64,000 nt of DNA from Akebia trifoliata (lineage: Eukaryota; Streptophyta; Magnoliopsida; Ranunculales; Lardizabalaceae), in assembly GCA_017979445.1 (NCBI GenBank), contig CM030717.1, positions 26,229,132 through 26,293,131 on the forward strand, read 5' to 3'. This document shows positions 22,547 to 33,778 of the stretch, in pieces. The notes below the pieces were generated by a model. The model was given only the letters and a program-made list of their open reading frames with translations. It made no database searches and was not told where the DNA came from. Every line of letters starts with the position of its first letter. The stretch's first letter is position 1. A program made the translations under genes and the position numbers.

Positions 22547-23982
22547 AAACTGACCCTGAGATGACGAAAGGTCATCTTTGCTATTCTAAACCGACAAATC
22601 TAACCTTAGTCAACCCTTTTGAGCCATCACGTTCATTTCTTAACTTAAGACTAGGGCAAGTCAACATCCACAAAACAAAAAAAAAACAAAAAAAGAGAGA
22701 CAAAAGAAAAAAAAATCAAAGCAAAAGCATCAAGTTACTCCTGGCCCTCATGAGGATAAACTGTGAACGGCTAAAAATACAAAAAAATCAAAAAAGTCAA
22801 AAAACTCGGACACTTGATCTGAGCTCGACCCAAATCTCCAGCCTAAACAAGTTCGAGAGACGCTAGGAGGAGACGTAGATCACCTTTTCAAAACAAAAAT
22901 AGGCAAATTCCATGTCTAAACTACTCTAAATCCATCCAGACTTTAATCTTTTTGTAACCTTTCACTACCATTAGCCTAAGCCAACGTTTCGTCCCAACAA
23001 AAGTCTTTTTTGATCAGGAAATGTTCTAGGGCAACACAATGACAATGGCAGCATCAATGATCTTGCAACTTGGTCCAGACCTCCTAAGTCTTATTAGTCG
23101 TTGGAGGACTCGAGAGGGGAATCCAGGTCGAATATTCGAAAAAAAAGAGTACTCAAAGTGTAGAGTAGCCGATCTTGCGGTTCAACTTGAGTTGTCAAAC
23201 CACGAATAGTCGTCAGCAAACTCGAGAGGGGAATCCAGATCTATTACTCAAGAAAGAGTGCCACAACAAGAGTAGAGTCGCCGATCTCGCAGCTCAACTT
23301 GAGTCACCAAGCCACAGAGACACAGAAACTCCGAACAGAATTGTAATAATCTAAAGATACAAGCATAGTCTGAAAGGGCATAGTGAAAACCCGAAAGGGC
23401 ACTATGAGTAAAAGAATCAGACTATGGCAAGATTAAAGCCACCGGCACGATGAAAATCCCAAAAAGGACGTTGATGCGCAAAAATGTGGAAATCGGGTTT
23501 GGTGAAAACTGTAACTGGCACTAGGGGCAATAAGGGTTAACAACAAAAAACAAAAAAAAAACAAAAAAACTCCTGGCACGCAAGAGTATAAACTGTGAAT
23601 GGCAAAAATCCGTCCAAAACTCCGAGACCCAAATAGATAATAACCTTCCGATACCAGGGCATTGGGAACGACTCTAAAGGAACCAAGAGAGTAATTGACA
23701 TCTGCATCCCCCGTGTGGGGCAAAAACATCGAAATCGTCATAACCAAAGATTTTACGAACTCTGAATTTATCGTACTCATTTGATAAAGACATTTCACAA
23801 AATTACATTTCAAAATTACTATTTTGGCCAATGACAACAAAACCTCGAGTTTTTAAGAACAATAGATATAGCTGAGGCCAAGTAAGTACAAAACCTATTT
23901 TCTTTGCATTAATCTTCCAACGTTTTTGCATACATCCAGTAAATGACAAGAAAATACAAAAGTAGGAATACAACGCAGTCAA
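22547..23982. other. Non-coding region after pol, element A
   Basis: This lies between the pol stop and the end of the first antisense gene. A-rich runs occupy 22675-22810. Two phrases recur: a CTCGAGAGGGGAATCCAG-type segment (near 23105 and 23222) and TCCTGGCMC...GATAAACTGTGAA (near 22740 and 23570). A minus-strand frame at 23433-23840 is partly open in both A and B but does not look protein-like. I treat it as 3' untranslated sequence of sense and antisense transcripts. Confidence 0.5.
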
Positions 23983-25581
23983 TCAAACATCGTGGTGAGA
24001 AATGAAAAAAGAGTCAAGGCGTTCCTCCAAAGCACGGATTCGGGCAGCCTGACTCATCATCATTCTCTCAGCATCAGAAGCATCACGGCTCACCAAATAT
24101 GCTGCAAAATCCTCAAAGTGAGGACACTGGGCAAGCCGATCCCTCAACTCATCAACCTCAGCTCGAAGCTTAGCCACTTCATTACCATCACTACTTCCGG
24201 ACTGGGCAAGGACAGATGTCAGTCGAGCGATCTATTTCTGCATCTTCCTTTCGGATTTGAGCCAAATAGTCTGAATTCGACGATGATCAGTTTGAGACTC
24301 CTCAACTCGATCTCGGTAATCAAAGAAAGATGAAGTACCAGGGCGTGTCCGAGGAACTATCGATACCGATGGTCTCCCAGAAACGAGCTCTCGAATCCAA
24401 TGCAAGTATGCCGAGAATTGGTGTGCTGCAAAGATGGGTCGACTCAGGACCTCAATCCGACCCCATTCTTTCACAAGTCGACTCAAGAGTACAGTCAACA
24501 ATGGACCAACCAATTCATTGTAATTCTTCGGGATGAGCACGCCCTGGTCATAGCCAAATTGACGAAGAACCTGAAGTGGTACATAATGAGTGGCATCGTG
24601 AAGACCAATCAGAACAAGGAAACGGGCCCCATCAAAGGCAATCACGGGCGACCCTCGAGGTTGGAAGGCACCAACCTACCTTACTTCCTCATCATAAAGG
24701 TTGCCGAGAAAAGAATACCATTCTTCTTTGCCACCGGAGATGAAGAGAGCAACTCGCCCCGACATCATGAGTACGAGATCAACATTAACCCAAAATGGGC
24801 GATTAACCACTTCAGTTGAAACCAGATGATCCATGAACCAGAACTACAATAACATGAGCATTCTAAACTTGGGAAACTAATAAATTCAAATTTAAATTTA
24901 AATCCAAACTAAGATGGAATTTACCTGCAGGAGGGGGGCACATCCTCGAAAAGTCCGATCACGACAGGAAAAACAAGTCGTGAGGGATTGGAACATTCCG
25001 CTCAAAAGCATCGGGGCCAACCGGCGTCCCTCCCGGACTTGTTGCACAATGTGAATAAGAGAAAGATCTATGATGTCTCCGCCACCCGGGAACAAGAGTT
25101 GACTCACCACCATCAAAGTGAGAGCGTTAAAATGAATCAAAGGCTTCGAGGGATCCGTGAGGCGTCCAATCAAAAAAGACTTGGATATTGTCTTCAAAAT
25201 CGATCTGCCATCCGGAATCTTCAAAAATTTACGATTTATACCCAAAAAATCAGAAGCCTCACTTCGGAATCCATCACGCAATGGTGGAATCACAACGGGG
25301 CACGATATCTCAAGCCCCAACAATACTTCAAGTTCCTCGATAGTGGGAGTCATTTCATGTACCCCAAACCGGAAAAGATTAAGCTCGGGAATCCAATACC
25401 CCAACATAGCCTCAATCAAACCCCATTGCAATGGAACCTTAGGCAAAGAGAGGGTGAACCCCAACTTGTTCAAACACCATCGAGCTCTATCATCATTATC
25501 CATGATATCTATCCAATTACTCAAGAAAAAATCAACAATGCCATACCTTTTCAAGTTGGGAAGAGTAGATGACACCTCCAT
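23983..25581 (-). pseudogene. Antisense gene 1 of element A: DUF7745/PMD-like protein, two exons
   Basis: Minus-strand gene between pol and the 3' LTR. Exon 1 (25581-24925) starts MEVSSTLPNL and contains LGFTLSLPKVPLQWGLIEA, EMTPTIEELEVLLGLEI and HFNALTLMVVSQLLFPG, the pattern of plant mobile-domain and DUF7745 proteins of plant retroelements. The donor CTGCAG|GTAAAT and acceptor TTATTGTAG bound an 81-bp intron (24844-24924). Both junctions are phase 0. Exon 2 (24843-23983) has PFWVNVDLVLMMS, FDGARFLVLIGLH and VLRQFGYDQG, then a coiled-coil tail (AKLRAEVDELRDRL, ARIRALEERLDSFF). One stop (TAG, 24232-24234; Glu codon in B) breaks the ~505-residue frame. Antisense extra ORFs are known in Tat elements; the biochemical role is unknown. 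A hairpin array lies about 120 bp upstream of the ATG. Confidence 0.75.
24844..24924 (-). other. Intron of antisense gene 1, element A
   Basis: GT...AG is readable only on the minus strand. The donor is G|GTAAATTCC and the acceptor TGTTATTGTAG. The equivalent intron in element B is 49606-49688 (83 bp) with the same borders, so it predates the split of the copies. A sense-strand genomic RNA would not splice it, which explains its survival through retrotransposition. Confidence 0.7.
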
Positions 25582-25698
25582 AAAGCTTGAGAAAAAGCTT
25601 TGAGGGAAGAAGAAGAGTAAAAATCGGTCAAAAGTGAAAAAGAGAAGTAAAGGTGAAAGTGAGATGTTAGGGCAAAATGAAGACTTAAGTAAATCATT

Positions 25699-25877
25699 CT
25701 GGTCCGTGCCCAAAACACGAATGCAATCAAAGATAACTTATCCGTGCCAATAGCACGGATGAAGCAAGATATGACTCATCCGTTCCTAGGGCACGGATAA
25801 GACATAAAACACCCTATCCGTGCTATTGGAACGGATGAACATTGAAAAAGTCCATCCGTGCTGAGAACACGGACCAG
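25699..25877 (-). repeat. 38-bp-period hairpin array upstream of antisense gene 1 (5 units)
   Basis: TCCG cores start at 25703, 25741, 25779, 25817 and 25855, an exact 38-bp spacing. Each is followed by a short centre and the complementary CACGGAT (one GAACGGAT). The array opens CTGGTCCGTG and closes CACGGACCAG. It sits directly upstream of the ATG at 25581 on the minus strand. It may be part of that gene's promoter or 5' UTR; this is inferred from position only. Confidence 0.82.
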
Positions 25878-26404
25878 AACATTCTTCAGCCTTGGGGCCC
25901 AAGACATTTGAAATGCTGATAATTCTGGATTACATAATGTTACATAAAAACGATAGAAATTCCTACATGCTCGATAAACGTATTCAAAAATCTCAAAAGC
26001 TCTCAAGATATATGTCGGGCACGTAGGAACTCGTCAAAAGCATAGCAGGCCAAATCAGACCTCGAGGGACCACCCCACTCACTTAAATAACGCCTACCAC
26101 TTACGAACACATTTAAAAGATCATTTGGTTCCTAATCGCACCTTTTACCCAATTGTAAGCTCACCAATATCCAAGAGGACTCAAAAACCCCAATGAGCAA
26201 TATCCCACCCGAGAAGTTCGAATGAATTGCGCATGTAATCATAACAATGTAACAAATACAAGGAACAATAAGCACAAGTGCATATATATACCAAAGTTGT
26301 AATATCTGCATACAATATCTGAAAGTCTAACATATAAACATCTAATGTTTTGCAAGGTACATAAAAAAGGGTCAGACAGAGGGGGGAGCATCGCCCCGAG
26401 CACT

Positions 26405-28945
26405 CTAAGTCTCTGGGATAGTTCTAGAAGAAGATCCAGCCACTACACCCGAGCCAGACACCCCGGAAGAAGGTAGGCCGTGCATCCGCAACCGTCCCTC
26501 CGAATCCGTGAGGAAAAGCTCAACATCCAGGGCAGCATCCTGCTCCGTAGTACCAGCAAGATCAACGCCCGGAACGGAGGGTCCAATAGAGGGGGAGGCC
26601 TGAAAAGAAAGAAGCAGAACAGATTAAAACACATGCAGTGATATATGATGTTGGAGAAAACAGACGGTTAAATGTAAATACTTACCCTAGGAGATGTCGG
26701 AGGTCGTGTAGAAGTACTCGCTCCGTCTCGGCGTCGATAGTAGTCTTGAGAAAATCAGAACGGATGAAAATACATGCTACGGACTACATAAGAAAGAAAC
26801 GAATAACGACATACCATCTCAGCCTGGAAACGAGACTCCCGCATGGCTGCCTCCAGCTCTAGCTCCTGGATGCGAGCTGCCTGGGCCTCAAGGCGAGCCT
26901 CCTGCTCCTCAAGCCGAGCAGCCTGCTCCTCCACCTCAGCCCTAGAGGCCCTCCACCTGTTCTCCATCTCCACTGCCCTCACCGCTTGGGCCTCGATCAC
27001 ATCTTAACCCTCTCGAAAACGACAAAGATCATCAGCCTGAAAAGAAGAAAATCAACCAAGTAAGAATGATAAAAAGTAGAAAATTCTAAAAGAAGGAAGA
27101 CGACGATAGAATGTATACAGTGACAGCATGCTCCTGTAGAAGGACCCCTCCGATCTCAGTGATCCCGGCCCAGGCAGTGACAGCAGGCATGATGCACCCA
27201 ATCGAGGCCTCTCGGAACCATGCCCGGTAGTCACCCCCTCTCACCAGCCCAACAACATCTACGCCCCTCGCCTGGGCAAGATACTCGTCCACCGTCATCG
27301 CACCCAAGATAGGCTCAGGTGGAGCGACAGGGATGCTAAGACTCCCGTCATGCTGGAAGAACAAGCGCTCCCCTAGATAAAATGTATATCTCTGCTCACC
27401 AATGAAGTAGGGGTAGCGATGTCGTCTGGTGTTACGCCTATAGGCGTTCCTCACCTCTTGCCTCTCGCTAACGGTGCGGGGAAAGTCTCGCAAAGTAACA
27501 GAGAAGATCTGCAAAAGAGATAGTCAAAAAATAGAAAACTTTAAGGCCAAATGAAAGAGAGAAGATCAAGTACTCACGTCTCAAAGCCGGCACCGATCAA
27601 TATGGGCTCGAACACTCCTAGGGCTGCTCCTAATTGCCCTGACGTCTCTCATAGCCCAAAAGGCGCCCAGTGGATAGCCCCCATCAGGATGACAACAAGT
27701 GGGCAGGTAAAATGGAAAGAACACATGAACAAAAATCTAAAAGAAAAAGCGCAAAGTGTCAGACAGTGAATGAGATGTCAAGAAGAAAATTAGGGAAGAA
27801 TAAGACTGAGACCCGTTTACCTCAATAAAGTGCCAGAAGAACTGAGTGGAGATGCCAGCTCCACGGGGCGTAGTGATGCCCACCACTACTCGATCAAGTC
27901 CGACCAGAATGGTACCGTAAATGAGACTACCCCAATCAAAATCGCCAATGTGGTCGATATCACGCATAACAGAGAGGAATGTGGTAGAAACTGAAGAATC
28001 GTCGTCTAAGAAAAAACAGCTACCAATGAGAAGGAGAAAATAGATCCGAAAGATGATGTCGAAATCACGGTCACCAAAGCGGGCCGATCTCTCTCTATAG
28101 GTAGGCGGAGCTCCATCCTCCCCCTCAATCAACAGTAGACCCATCAAGACCTCCGTAGTGATACGCCCCTGCTTCCCTACCATGGAGGCAGGGACTATGG
28201 TGATGCCTAGTAACTCGCCCACCTCCTGGATAGATAGCAGAGTCAAAGGTAGAGGCTCTCCATCCATCGCGATACTCGTAATCGCCACAAAATCCGAAGG
28301 CTTGATGCCTATCTCCACCTCTGGCATATGGAATGAATGAATCGCCAGAAACCACCTCTCCACCATGGCTAAGAACAAAGGTCGGTCCGCCTTGAAAGAC
28401 GGTATCTGCAGGAAGGCACTAAAGCCTACTGTGGCAAACTGTGTCCTGATATCGTCAGAAAATAGGGCAGCAGTCGATAAAACGGTGCTCCACCTCCCAC
28501 GAAAACTGGTCGATGGATAAGGAATAGGAATATCCAATCGGACCAACATCGAAACATGCCTCCCTAGGCCACGAAGAAGCGAGGTATCCGGCACTCTCTC
28601 GCTCTCCTCTACAGGGATCTCGACCCTGGGAATCTCTCTGCCGACTCTACCAGCACCTACAGCCCTATCCGCCCGGCCTCGGCCACCGCGTCAACCCCTA
28701 CCACCACTACCGCTCGGTAGATCCTCAACTGGACCACTGTGAAAAGAACTGGCCTCATCTGCCCTGCTACCAGACGAAGAACCAGCTACCGACGCAGAAT
28801 CGGGCCTACGTGAAGGCTGTCTCGGCCAACCATACTCTGTAGCCACCCCAGAGCCCAAAGCAAAGCGAGCCCGGGTCCAGGGCCTCGCCTCCTCCTCCTC
28901 GTCAGAAGAATGCTGCGCCACTCGAGTCCGTCGCTCTCTACCCAT
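26405..28945 (-). pseudogene. Antisense gene 2 of element A: multi-exon PMD protein
   Basis: Acceptor CTTGCAG abuts the ATG (28945-28943). Exon 1 (28945-27821) encodes an acidic, Arg-rich start and a plant mobile domain: FLAMVERWFLAIHSFHMP, KPSDFVAITSIAMDGEPL, LLLIGSCFFLDDDSSVS and DIDHIGDFDWGSLIYGTIL. Further exons by GT/AG borders are 27736-27578, 27508-27119, 27036-26815 (coiled coil EQAARLEEQEARLEAQAARI), 26744-26686 and 26599-26405; introns are 69-86 bp. Junctions to the fourth exon keep phase 0; the last two joins are uncertain. Stops: TGA 28691-28693, TGA near 27581 and TAA 27004-27006. Element B lacks this gene. PMD proteins occur in host genes and in transposons. Whether this one was captured or is native to the element cannot be told from one copy. 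Confidence 0.72.
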
Positions 28946-29010
28946 CTGCAAGCCACCATGTGATCAATCAAGAATGCAAAAATCCTAACGTCACGCATCG
29001 CGATGAAACG

Positions 29011-29590
29011 GACCCAGTTAAAACCCAGTCCAACCCAGTTGACCCAAGTCAAACCCGGTCAACTCGGGTCAAACCTAGTCCACTTAAGTTGAATCCAATC
29101 TAACCTAAGTCATAACCCGACCAACCCAGTCAACCGAAGTCAACTAAACCCAGTTTAACTCAAACTTAGTCAACCCTATCAAACCCAATCGATTCAAGTC
29201 AAAACTCAGTCAACTCAAGTCAAAACTCGATCAAACCCAGTCAACTCAGTCAAACCTATCCAAGCTAAGTCAAGCCTAACCCACCTCAGTCAAACACAGT
29301 CAACTCAGGATTAAAACCTAGCCCAACCAACTGGCTCAATCCAGTCAACCAAAGTCAAACTCAGTCAACCTAGTCCATCTAAGTCAAGTCCAATCTAACT
29401 TAGTTCAACCCAACTCAGTCAAAACCCAACCAATCGGGGTCAAACCTAGCCAATCCGAGTCAAACCAACCCAGTCAACTCAGTCAACCCAGTCAAACCCA
29501 ATCGAAGTCAAACCTAGCCAATCCGAGTCGAACCTACCCAGCCAACTCGATCAACCCTAGCCGATCTAAGTCAAACCGGCCCTACCTAGC
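29011..29590 (-). repeat. GTCAA(A)CCCAGTCAA minisatellite, element A
   Basis: About 580 bp of degenerate 10-16 bp units built from CCCAGTCAA, ACTCAGTCAAAC and similar variants. It lies inside the presumed 5'-UTR intron of antisense gene 2. No coding potential. Element B lacks the region. Confidence 0.75.
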
Positions 29591-30740
29591 TGAAACTACA
29601 CCCATCGGGCCAAGGAACCATTCAAGGGAAGGAAAGTACGTGCATGCCTGAAAACAAAACAAAAACGAGCATATTATAAGTAAGCAGAGCATGGGTAGCG
29701 AATCAAAACACTCATACCTCGAGCAAGCAAAATGAGAAGGGCCAACATGATAACACAGAAATCAAGGAAAAATTAACTCGCCTAAACAAAACAGTTCAGC
29801 ACAGGCCAACTCAGACAACCTTCGAAACCGTCCTTAAACCCTATCGATTCCCACCGCAAAGCCAACACCTAAACCACCCCGCTTCCCACCCGAAACAATC
29901 TCGTTGACGGCCTAAAACAACCCCCAATCTTAACCCAAGCAGTACCCCATTTCCGTTCCTAACAGCCCCTAAAACCTTCATAGTTCTCACCACGAACAAC
30001 ACCTAAGTCGTCCTATCAACCATAAAATCATCTCGTACTCACCATCATTACCCAAAAAACCCCCAGTCGTCAGTCTATCATCAAAAGCAAAGCTCTCATC
30101 AAAACAATCCCAAATCATTATTAGCAGCCAAAAATCCACCCCTCGGCTAATAACCTAGTCAACACCCTAACCATAACCCAAATAGTCCCTAGAAATAGCA
30201 TTCCCTTCTACCCAAACAGTCCAATCCAGCCACCGCAGCTTCCACAGAAACAACCTCGTGGACCACATGCATCTCAACCAAACCCATGCCATCAGCCTAC
30301 TTCACCCAAAACACCTCACCCGAACTCATGACGTACCATACCAAGTCCACCACCAAATCGGTACTCGCTACTCCATCCCCAACAACCCATTAGAGACTAT
30401 GCATCGGCCATGATTCCCAAGCTTCTTAGGAGATTCTCATACAAAATAAACCCCCAGTCTCTCACAGTTTTACATCCAAACAAGCCATGCATTCACATCC
30501 AATCAAGTAATGGCAAAAAAAAAAAAGCAAGCAAAATAAGACGGCAATAACCGATAACATGTGTTCGAAACATGATAAATTTCATCCCACGTACTCAAAG
30601 AACCATGCAAAAAGCAATAAAATAATGAAAATACAAAAAAAAGGGGGTGCCTATGTCCTAGATAAATCGAAATCATCATCATCACTCAACTAGGCAAATC
30701 AAGGGCAAGACAAGAGGAACACAATGAATAAAAAACTTAC
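29591..30740 (-). other. Presumed 5' intron of antisense gene 2
   Basis: No ORF is credible. On the minus strand a consensus donor GAG|GTAAGT lies at the 30740/30741 boundary, and the next strong acceptor is directly before the antisense ATG at 28946. A large 5'-UTR intron of about 1.8 kb is therefore likely. A second donor-like CTCGAG|GTATGAG near 29715 could allow an alternative exon. All of this is inference from splice motifs. Confidence 0.4.
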
Positions 30741-30991
30741 CTCAAACGCGTAACTCCCAAAGAATTTCTCGAGGTTTCAAGTCGCTGCTACAAATGTTCA
30801 AATGCAACCAACGAGCGCTCCGAATCGTTCCAACACTCCACTAAATGCCCAAATCAGCGAAGTTAATAAGAAAATAAAGAGACAAGAAGAAAAATCGCCA
30901 AAAGTCGCCAGATAGAAAGAAAAACTGGAAGAAAACGGAGAAGAAACTGAAAATGAAAGGGCGAGCAGGCTTTAACCGTTTAAAATTCATA

Positions 30992-31172
30992 CTGGTCCGT
31001 GCCACCAGCACGGACAAAGCAAAGGGCGCACTATCCGTATCGCTATCACGGATATAGACAATTTTATTGGAACCGTTCCCACAACACAGATAAAATGGAG
31101 CTGAGAGCCATCCGTGCCTTAAACACGGATGAAAGTAAATAAAAAACTATCCGTGCCTTAAGCACGGATCAG
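30992..31172 (-). repeat. 38-bp-period hairpin array upstream of antisense gene 2 (5 units)
   Basis: The cores lie at 30996, 31034, 31072, 31111 and 31150, giving spacings of 38, 38, 39 and 39. The array opens CTGGTCCGTG and closes GCACGGATCAG. It lies about 250 bp upstream (minus strand) of the consensus donor at 30740, so it would precede the first exon of antisense gene 2, mirroring the array upstream of antisense gene 1. Confidence 0.8.
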
Positions 31173-31640
31173 TAAAAATCAAAAAATCGAGTCAAAAACC
31201 AAATAAAAATAAATAAATAAATAAAAATCAAAAATCAAAAATAAAATAAAATCAAATCAAAAATCAAAAAGTCAAAAACAAAAAACAAAAACAAAAAAAA
31301 GAAACAAAAAAAAAGGGAATCAAAAATTGAAAAAATCAGAAAATTTTCAAAATCCTTTCAACTTACACTTAATTTCGATTTTGTAAAACACGACCGAGAA
31401 ATACCCAAATTTCAAAATCACCAAATCTTCATCAAATCCGAGGTCTCACACGAGCTCCGCGCCATCGAGACCAAAGAATCAATAAGGTAACTCTGTCAGA
31501 CCCCGCACTTGAGTAACCATTTTTCTACAAAAGTCATCAATTCAGCCGGTAATTCGAAGTCGTGTTTTGCAAAATTTCGTCGGGCCCGTACAAATAGGGG
31601 TTTAGTCTATTCTTTGTAGTTCTTTGCACGCAATTTCTGC
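31173..31640 (+). other. A-rich 3' region of element A
   Basis: 31175-31340 consists of AAATAAATA/AAAATCAAAAATC runs. From 31340 to the PPT the sequence matches element B (50405-50700), including ACACGAGCTCCGCG and CAGACCCCGC. Non-coding 3' end of the internal region. Confidence 0.6.
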
Positions 31641-31653
31641 AAAAAAGGGCAGC
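31641..31653 (+). other. Polypurine tract, element A
   Basis: AAAAAAGGGCAGC lies directly before the 3' LTR and is the expected plus-strand primer. Element B has the weaker AAAGAATGGCAGC. Confidence 0.6.
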
Positions 31654-33773
31654 TTTAGACACCTCGATTTGAACGGGCCCTCACTCGAAAGGGCCCAAAA
31701 ATAGCAATGCTCCAATAAAGAATTGGCAAAAGGGCCTCGATGGCCCGAATCATCGGAACATGACATTTTTGCCAAAATCAAAGCCTCTAATACCTCTCAA
31801 TGGATTAGTAGGTCCACCAAAGGGATCCGGCAAGTTCATACCTACCCCACTCCATTCAAAATACTGATTTTCCAACAAAATAGGCCAACGGGCCTCTAAA
31901 GCCCAAAACGCTAAAAATGGCAATTGAATTGAACCGAAGCCCCTAAGACCACCCAGTGGTCCAAGGGACTCACCAAAAGGGTTGTGACCCATCCTACACG
32001 TGCTCGACCTCACCGCACCTCCTTTATGGCCAAGAAAAAATCGAACGATCGATGAAACTCTCCAACGGGCCTAAAATGCCCAATTCGCTAACACGTGGCA
32101 TTTTCGATCAAATCGATGATTGCAAAAATCTAAAAACAAAAAAAAAATTAAAAAAATTAAAAGCGTGAGACTTGGGATACCTACCCTCCATCTATCGCCT
32201 ACCACTCCGCCTCGAAATTCAAAATAACCCACAACCCTCCTAAACCCAAGCCCAACACTTAAAAGCCCATAAACCTATCCAATTCATTATCCAACCCACT
32301 ACCTTAACCCATTATCCATTATTCACATCAACCAATCATAATCTTCACATCAAAAGATGACACATGTCATCACCATCCTTCACCTCCCTCATCTCATCAC
32401 CCATCCCCATAACCATTCTCTAAAAAAATCAACCAAACACATCACCATCTCTCCAAAATCAACTCAACTCATACCCCAATCCATCACCATTCCCTAACAT
32501 CATCAACCACCCACATCACCACCCATATCTCTTACATATCAACCCATCACTTTTCCTTAAAACACTCCAACATAATCCCATCAACTCATACTTCCCTCAT
32601 CATCAATTAACTAACCCACTTCCCTCTCTCTAATCAAACAACCCCCATCAACCAATCAACCAATCTCATCACCTCACCCCCTCATCATGATTGCCACATG
32701 GCATCATCTCCTTTCTCCTCCCAAAAATCAACTTAACAACCTCTTACACAACCCATTCTCCTAAATCTACACACCTCACCTCATCAACCAATCTAACACT
32801 CATTCTCTAAACCACCCCCACTCCACCACCAACCATCACTCATGTCAACCCATCAAACACTCTACCCAAATGGATTTGGGTAGGATCCAACCCATTTGGA
32901 TCTAAACCTCACCCATTTTCACTCATTACACATTTACCCTCCATTTTTCCTTAAATTTCACACCTTTCACTTCCAAATCCTATGCCATTACCCCTCCTCT
33001 CACATTTTAACCCATTATGCCCCCAAACCTTCTCTCAACTCCTATAAATACCCTCTTCCTTCCTTCCAAAAGGGGGTTACAAAAACTATCATTAAGTTAT
33101 ACCAAGTCTCCCTAAGAAAAACCTACTCTTTCTACTCATCTTCACTAATCTCTCATAACACACTCTAAAAAGGGAAAGATTCACTCTCAACTCATTCAGG
33201 ATCTAAGAGGCATAGAAGAAAAAGAAGAAGAAGTGAGGAAACAAGAGTGACCTTGGAGCTTCAAGGTAGGTTTAAAACCCCCCCTCCCCTCTCTCTAACC
33301 TTCTCTTCCTCCCTCTTCTATCTTCCCCCTCCCATTCATTTTATTTTAAAGTTTAAGATGGTTGGACCCTAAGGCACATGATCCATTAGGATCATCTCTT
33401 TCAATGAGATGATCTTATGATCAAGCCGAAAGCAACCCCTATCTAAGTTACAAATGCACCCATGCGGTATTCTATTTTTATTTTTATTTTTATTTTTATT
33501 TTTTAAAAACAAAATTGCCGAGTTCTTTGAGGTTACCGTCACGTGGCAGGGAGAAAGGGGTGCCTAACACCTTCCCTTTTCTCCAACCGAGCCGCTTACC
33601 CGAATCTCACGGTTAACCACCCCTTGTCCATTGTGAGTCACTAAAATGCCAAAATGCCATTTTTTCGAAAATGTACCTCGGGTGACCATTCACACCCACT
33701 TCCGACTTGAATGGTGGCGACTCCAATATTTAGTAGTCGTGGCCGTTGTAATGACGAAAACCACGTAGCTACA
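31654..33773 (+). repeat. Element A 3' LTR
   Basis: The LTR begins TTTAGACACC (TG mutated to TT) and ends GTAGCTACA, followed by the target duplication GGCAT. It is 2120 bp and differs from the 5' LTR at 8 positions in the first ~350 bases. The TATA box is at 33043-33050. Confidence 0.95.
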
Positions 33774-33778
33774 GGCAT

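Larger units (their letters stand above)
8591..33773 (+). mobile_element. Element A: complete 25.2-kb Ogre/Tat Ty3-gypsy retrotransposon
   Basis: The element has two direct LTRs (8591-10712 and 31654-33773) and identical target duplications GGCAT (8586-8590 and 33774-33778). It has a tRNA-Arg-type PBS, a polypurine tract and the order gag, protease, RT, RNase H, archaeal RNase H, integrase. Size, PBS and dual RNase H are those of the Ogre/Tat lineage. A solo LTR interrupts gag. All gag-pol frames carry stops or indels, so the copy is not autonomous. In the first ~350 bases the LTRs differ at 8 positions, so insertion was not recent. Between pol and the 3' LTR lie two antisense, intron-containing genes. 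Confidence 0.95.

Noticed and set aside
22561..22866. Plus-strand 101-codon frame after pol
   Set aside because: Lysine/glutamine runs come from an A-rich tract and the frame is not kept in element B.
23433..23840. Minus-strand open frame partly shared by A and B (48183-48605)
   Set aside because: The frame changes between copies, the composition is not protein-like, and it lies downstream of the antisense gene stop, where 3' UTR is expected.
32896..33168. Open frames in the LTR U3 regions (also 35044-35295, 35422-35628)
   Set aside because: The G-poor sequence lacks TAG and TGA and so gives chance open frames rich in H, P, T, S and L.
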